This document shows, one piece after another, positions 59,701 through 61,392 of a stretch of 61,392 bases of DNA (its first letter is position 1; every line of letters begins with the position of its first letter). The notes below the pieces were generated by a model. It made no database searches. It saw only the letters and a list, made by a program, of their open reading frames with translations, and was not told the origin of the DNA. The DNA is from CAZMGD01 sp964565705 (GTDB lineage: Bacteria; Actinomycetota; Acidimicrobiia; Acidimicrobiales; Ilumatobacteraceae), in the NCBI GenBank assembly GCA_964565705.1, contig CAZMGD010000008.1:1-61392 (forward strand), in the 5' to 3' direction. A program made the position numbers and the translations under genes.

Positions 59701-60529
59701 GCTGAGCCAGCAGTGGAAGTGCCTGGAGGGTGGACGCGTAGCGGGCGTTGATGCGCGCCGTGCGCATCCGGGATTGGTACAGCTCGTGGGATCGCGACGC
59801 GAGCCGATCGAACTCGCGGTCTTCCTGGGCGAAGGCCTTGACGACGCGCACCCCGGTCACGTTCTCGTCGACGACGCCGGCGATCGCGCCGGACAGCCGC
59901 TGATCGTTCCAGCTCGCCGGGAAGATCCGGTCGCGGAAGCGGATCGCGACATAGGCGAACAGCGGGATGAACGCGACGACGATCAGGGAGAGGAGCGGCG
60001 AGAGCACGAACATGACGGTCAGCGCGACCAGGAGCAACGTCATGTTGGCGACCAGCATCGGCACCGAGAAGAAGAAGATCTGCAACAGGGTGAGATCAGC
60101 GGTGGACCGGGACATGATGTCGCCGACGGACAGTTCGTCGTGGCGGGAGAAGTCGAGCTCGTACAGGTGGCGGTGGATGGCGAGGCGCAAGTCGTGCTGG
60201 AGGCTCACGCTGACTTTGGCGCCGAGATAGCGACGCAGGTAGTTCGTCGAGAAGCCCACGACGCCGGTCGCCACGAGCAGTGCGAGCATCGGGCCGAGTG
60301 GGCGCTCGTCGCTGAGGATGCTGTCGTCGACGATCTGTTGCTGGATGAGTGGCAGCAGCCCGATCAACACCTGCGCCAGCACCGAGAACACGAGCGTCGC
60401 GATGACCAAGGACTTGTAGCGCCTGATGAACGGGACAAGGCGGCGCAACCACCCGACGCCCGGACCTGGCGGCGCGGGGCGGACGTAGGCGGCGCCGGAA
60501 CGTGCGACCGGCCCGGGTGCGACGCTCAT
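56753..60529 (-). CDS. Fused double ABC exporter (TMD-NBD-TMD-NBD)
   Basis: 1258 aa. TMD1 about 30-320, NBD1 about 350-590: LVGASGSGKSTLAY, LSGGQRQRIALARAAL, VLVLDDATSAID. TMD2 about 690-990, NBD2 about 1020-1250: LVGTTGAGKSTFVK, LSAGQRQLLCLARAEL, ILILDEATSNLD. The catalytic Glu of NBD1 is Asp and the NBD2 signature is LSAGQ, so the site pairing NBD1 Walker motifs with the NBD2 signature is degenerate; the other is intact, as in asymmetric heterodimeric exporters. Overlaps the MarR gene by 4 nt; likely multidrug export. Confidence 0.94.
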   Translation of the reverse strand: MSVAPGPVARSGAAYVRPAPPGPGVGWLRRLVPFIRRYKSLVIATLVFSVLAQVLIGLLPLIQQQIVDDSILSDERPLGPMLALLVATGVVGFSTNYLRRYLGAKVSVSLQHDLRLAIHRHLYELDFSRHDELSVGDIMSRSTADLTLLQIFFFSVPMLVANMTLLLVALTVMFVLSPLLSLIVVAFIPLFAYVAIRFRDRIFPASWNDQRLSGAIAGVVDENVTGVRVVKAFAQEDREFDRLASRSHELYQSRMRTARINARYASTLQALPLLAQLGVLAFGGWLALEGHITLGVFLAFASYLVQIITPVRLVSSMLGTTQQARAGAERVFELLDLEPRVADAPDAHPVVDPEGAIDVEGVTFGYGDRAPTLRDISVHIRPGERIGLVGASGSGKSTLAYLIARFYDPATGTVRLDGTDVREVTLTSLRRAVGVVFEESFLFSASIRENIAYGRPDASDEEIEAAARVAQAHDFILGLSHGYGTMVGERGFTLSGGQRQRIALARAALANPKVLVLDDATSAIDAHTEEAIHASLRDELASRTTILIAHRSSTLRLADRVLVLDGGRIVAEGTNAELWHSSPLYRELLTGPELDPTEPLPEEAQHVDPTAWPRSGEDDDPEGPQLSLATMFAGMAGGGGGAPGVRAAGLVAATPELLEKVATLPPLHGDPDVDLVEAAAQDHRSSMQRLAHRFRWPLVFVALFVLIDAATTLIGPLIIRHGLDAGVEEGNKRILWSMCLAYLAVQLLSWGNAFGELLHTSRTAERMLYSLRGRTFKHLQRLSLDYYDKEMGGRIMTRMTTDVEALAQLLQQGLLLALTSIVSCVGVVVILLVLDVRLALAAFAVLPVLAGITIWFQRGSRRSYLHARDAISTVNAELQESVSGVRVTQSLGREDNNAARFEARSEQYRDARLTSQQLMSFFFATTQFLSTVAKALTLWYGAHLIGEGSLTSGLLIAFLLYLDQFFAPLQQLSAVFDQWIQARISLGRLDELLATPSSTPEAIDPIDPGHVVGRVQLQQVRFAYSSEAPEALRGVDLTIEPGQTVALVGTTGAGKSTFVKLVARFYDPTAGDVLVDGIDLRRVDLHAYRRRLGYVPQEPFLFSGTIRSNIAYGRPDATDIEVERAARAVGAHQLVVGMPEGYLTPVAEAGRSLSAGQRQLLCLARAELVDPSILILDEATSNLDLATEAEVQRAMNLAARGRTTLLIAHRLQTARHATRIVVVEEGRLVEDGNHEQLLTSGGRYAALWDAFDHATQPV

Positions 60530-60975
60530 CGTGCGGGGCTCCGGTCGCCGGGCTGCTCGCGCTCGCTCACCTTGGCCCAGCGGCGGTCGAGTGCGGTGCC
60601 GAGTTGCTCGATCGCCCGCACGATGCTGGCGCGGTCGTCGGTGCAGTCGAGCACCTCGTCGAGCACCTCGCCCAGCCGGTGCTCGACGGCGGCGAACGCG
60701 TCGCGCCCGGCGTCGGTGATCGACAGCCGCACGGCCCGCCGATCGCCCGCTGACGTCTCCCGGGCGACGTACCCGCGGTCGACGAGGCTGTCGATGAGCG
60801 ACGTCAGCGTCGGCTTGGCGACCGTCAGCCGGTCGGCGAGCCGGGTGGCCCGCTCGTCACCCGTGTACAGGATCCCGAGCACCCGGTACTGCGACAGCGT
60901 GAGGTCCGCGCTGGCGTGGCTCTCCAGCAGCCGGCTCAACCGGGCGATCGTCAGTGTCGGTGCCTCGCTCGCCAT
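60526..60975 (-). CDS. MarR-family transcriptional regulator
   Basis: 149 aa. wHTH: LTLSQYRVLGILYTGDERATRLADRL, then VAKPTLTSLIDSLVDRGYV; wing TSAGDRRAVRLSITDAGRDAF. ATG 60975 gives the normal MarR length; the longer frame to 61104 adds an unlikely Arg/Trp-rich start. It overlaps the ABC exporter start (ATGA), so it probably represses that exporter and responds to its substrate. Confidence 0.9.
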   Translation of the reverse strand: MASEAPTLTIARLSRLLESHASADLTLSQYRVLGILYTGDERATRLADRLTVAKPTLTSLIDSLVDRGYVARETSAGDRRAVRLSITDAGRDAFAAVEHRLGEVLDEVLDCTDDRASIVRAIEQLGTALDRRWAKVSEREQPGDRSPAR

Positions 60976-61111
60976 CGACTCGTACGACTCCCAAACAGTT
61001 CGATCTCCGAACGACCAGGCTATCGGACTGCGAGAAGCGAGGAGCGGGTCGTGATCGACAAGGTTTCGTCTAGAGATGGAGGCCGCCCACCCACAGTGGC
61101 ACACAGCAAGG

Positions 61112-61117
61112 TATGAT
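61112..61117 (+). promoter_or_regulatory. Candidate -10 box TATGAT for the 61149 gene
   Basis: TATGAT, 31 nt upstream of ATG 61149, in an otherwise GC-rich spacer. No convincing -35 hexamer at the usual distance. Confidence 0.4.
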
Positions 61118-61148
61118 GTGGGGCCTCCGATGGAAAGGGGCAGGAATC

Positions 61149-61392
61149 ATGCGACCTCGCAAGATCGGCATCGTCGGTATCACAGCGTTCGCAGCACTGA
61201 CGGTGGTCGGTACGGCCGCCTCGGCGAGCGACTACCCGCCCGACGAGACGACGCCCACCACCGTCGCCGACTATCCGCCGGCCGAGACGACGCCCACCAC
61301 CGTCGCCGACTATCCGCCGGCCGAGACCACACCCACCACGGTTGCGGCCGTGCCGGCCGCCGGGGTGACCCCGTCGACGGTGAGCACGCCGG
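61149..61392 (+). CDS. Secreted Thr/Pro-rich repeat protein, truncated by window end
   Basis: 81 codons visible, open at the edge. Signal peptide MRPRKIGIVGITAFAALTVV to about AASAS, then three copies of DYPP(D/A)ETTPTTVA (the last followed by AVPAAGVTPSTVST). Thr/Pro-rich repeats of this sort often form wall-spanning stalks in actinobacteria. The functional domain, if any, lies beyond the window. A CAGGAA lies just upstream of the ATG. Confidence 0.75.
   Translation, partial: MRPRKIGIVGITAFAALTVVGTAASASDYPPDETTPTTVADYPPAETTPTTVADYPPAETTPTTVAAVPAAGVTPSTVSTP

Noticed and set aside
57476..61054. Plus-strand open frame of 1192 codons opposite the ABC exporter
   Set aside because: Arg/Gly/Glu-rich translation without domains; it mirrors the high-GC third positions of the true minus-strand gene, which carries all ABC motifs.

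Overview
The window is high-GC DNA with frequent GTG starts, ATGA/GTGA stop-start overlaps and dense fatty-acid/acyl-CoA gene content. It most resembles a free-living actinobacterium of the Acidimicrobiia (Ilumatobacter/Microtrichales-like). That placement rests on gene content and codon style only; there is no rRNA or other marker gene. No tRNA, rRNA, CRISPR array, insertion sequence or replication origin was recognised. A 100-base run of N at 33870-33969 shows this is a draft scaffold.

Layout. 229-2426: a class III CoA-transferase and a quinone-reductase-like MDR enzyme. 2456-8768: the most unusual stretch. It holds a protein with an N-terminal LQRTAGN motif, a short gene broken by one extra base, a three-gene cassette (72-aa CxxC peptide, DUF692/MNIO enzyme, small partner) in the precursor-enzyme-partner order of methanobactin-type RiPP loci, and divergently a small gene plus a zinc metalloprotease with a six-blade lectin-like propeller and no signal peptide. 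8820-14253: a Baeyer-Villiger-type monooxygenase with an altered fingerprint, a decayed methyltransferase, an acetyl-CoA hydrolase/transferase family protein, a 3-hydroxyacyl-CoA dehydrogenase and a luciferase-like oxidoreductase. 14504-17254: a multi-pass membrane protein with a patatin domain.

17312-39619 is a large acyl-CoA catabolic region. It has four AMP-forming acyl-CoA ligases, six crotonase-fold proteins, two acyl-CoA dehydrogenases that could pair, a carboxyltransferase, a hotdog thioesterase, three metal-dependent amidohydrolases, an SDR, two TetR regulators and one GntR/FCD regulator. Two further amidohydrolases and a TetR follow at 43150-46724. This looks like a battery for activating and degrading unusual carboxylic acids, probably with ring or amide cleavage by the amidohydrolases; the substrates cannot be read from the sequence. 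Shared dyads upstream of the GntR gene and two crotonase-gene regions, and a strong double palindrome beside the 43150 TetR gene, suggest local control.

39718-61392 is mixed: a flavin-reductase-like protein with a RibD-like reductase, a YcnI-like copper protein, ArfB, a GH-like TIM barrel broken by one missing base, a DEAD-box helicase fused to a cold-shock domain, a VOC protein, UspA, MsrA, a PadR regulator, an MFS exporter, a P450 with a D-aminoacylase-like amidohydrolase, an SDR, a fused double ABC exporter under a MarR gene, and the start of a secreted repeat protein. Long inverted repeats of two sequence families (17257, 24921; 36385, 41042, 43819, with a looser relative at 56695) and an 83-bp tandem repeat (55652) lie in the intergenic spaces.
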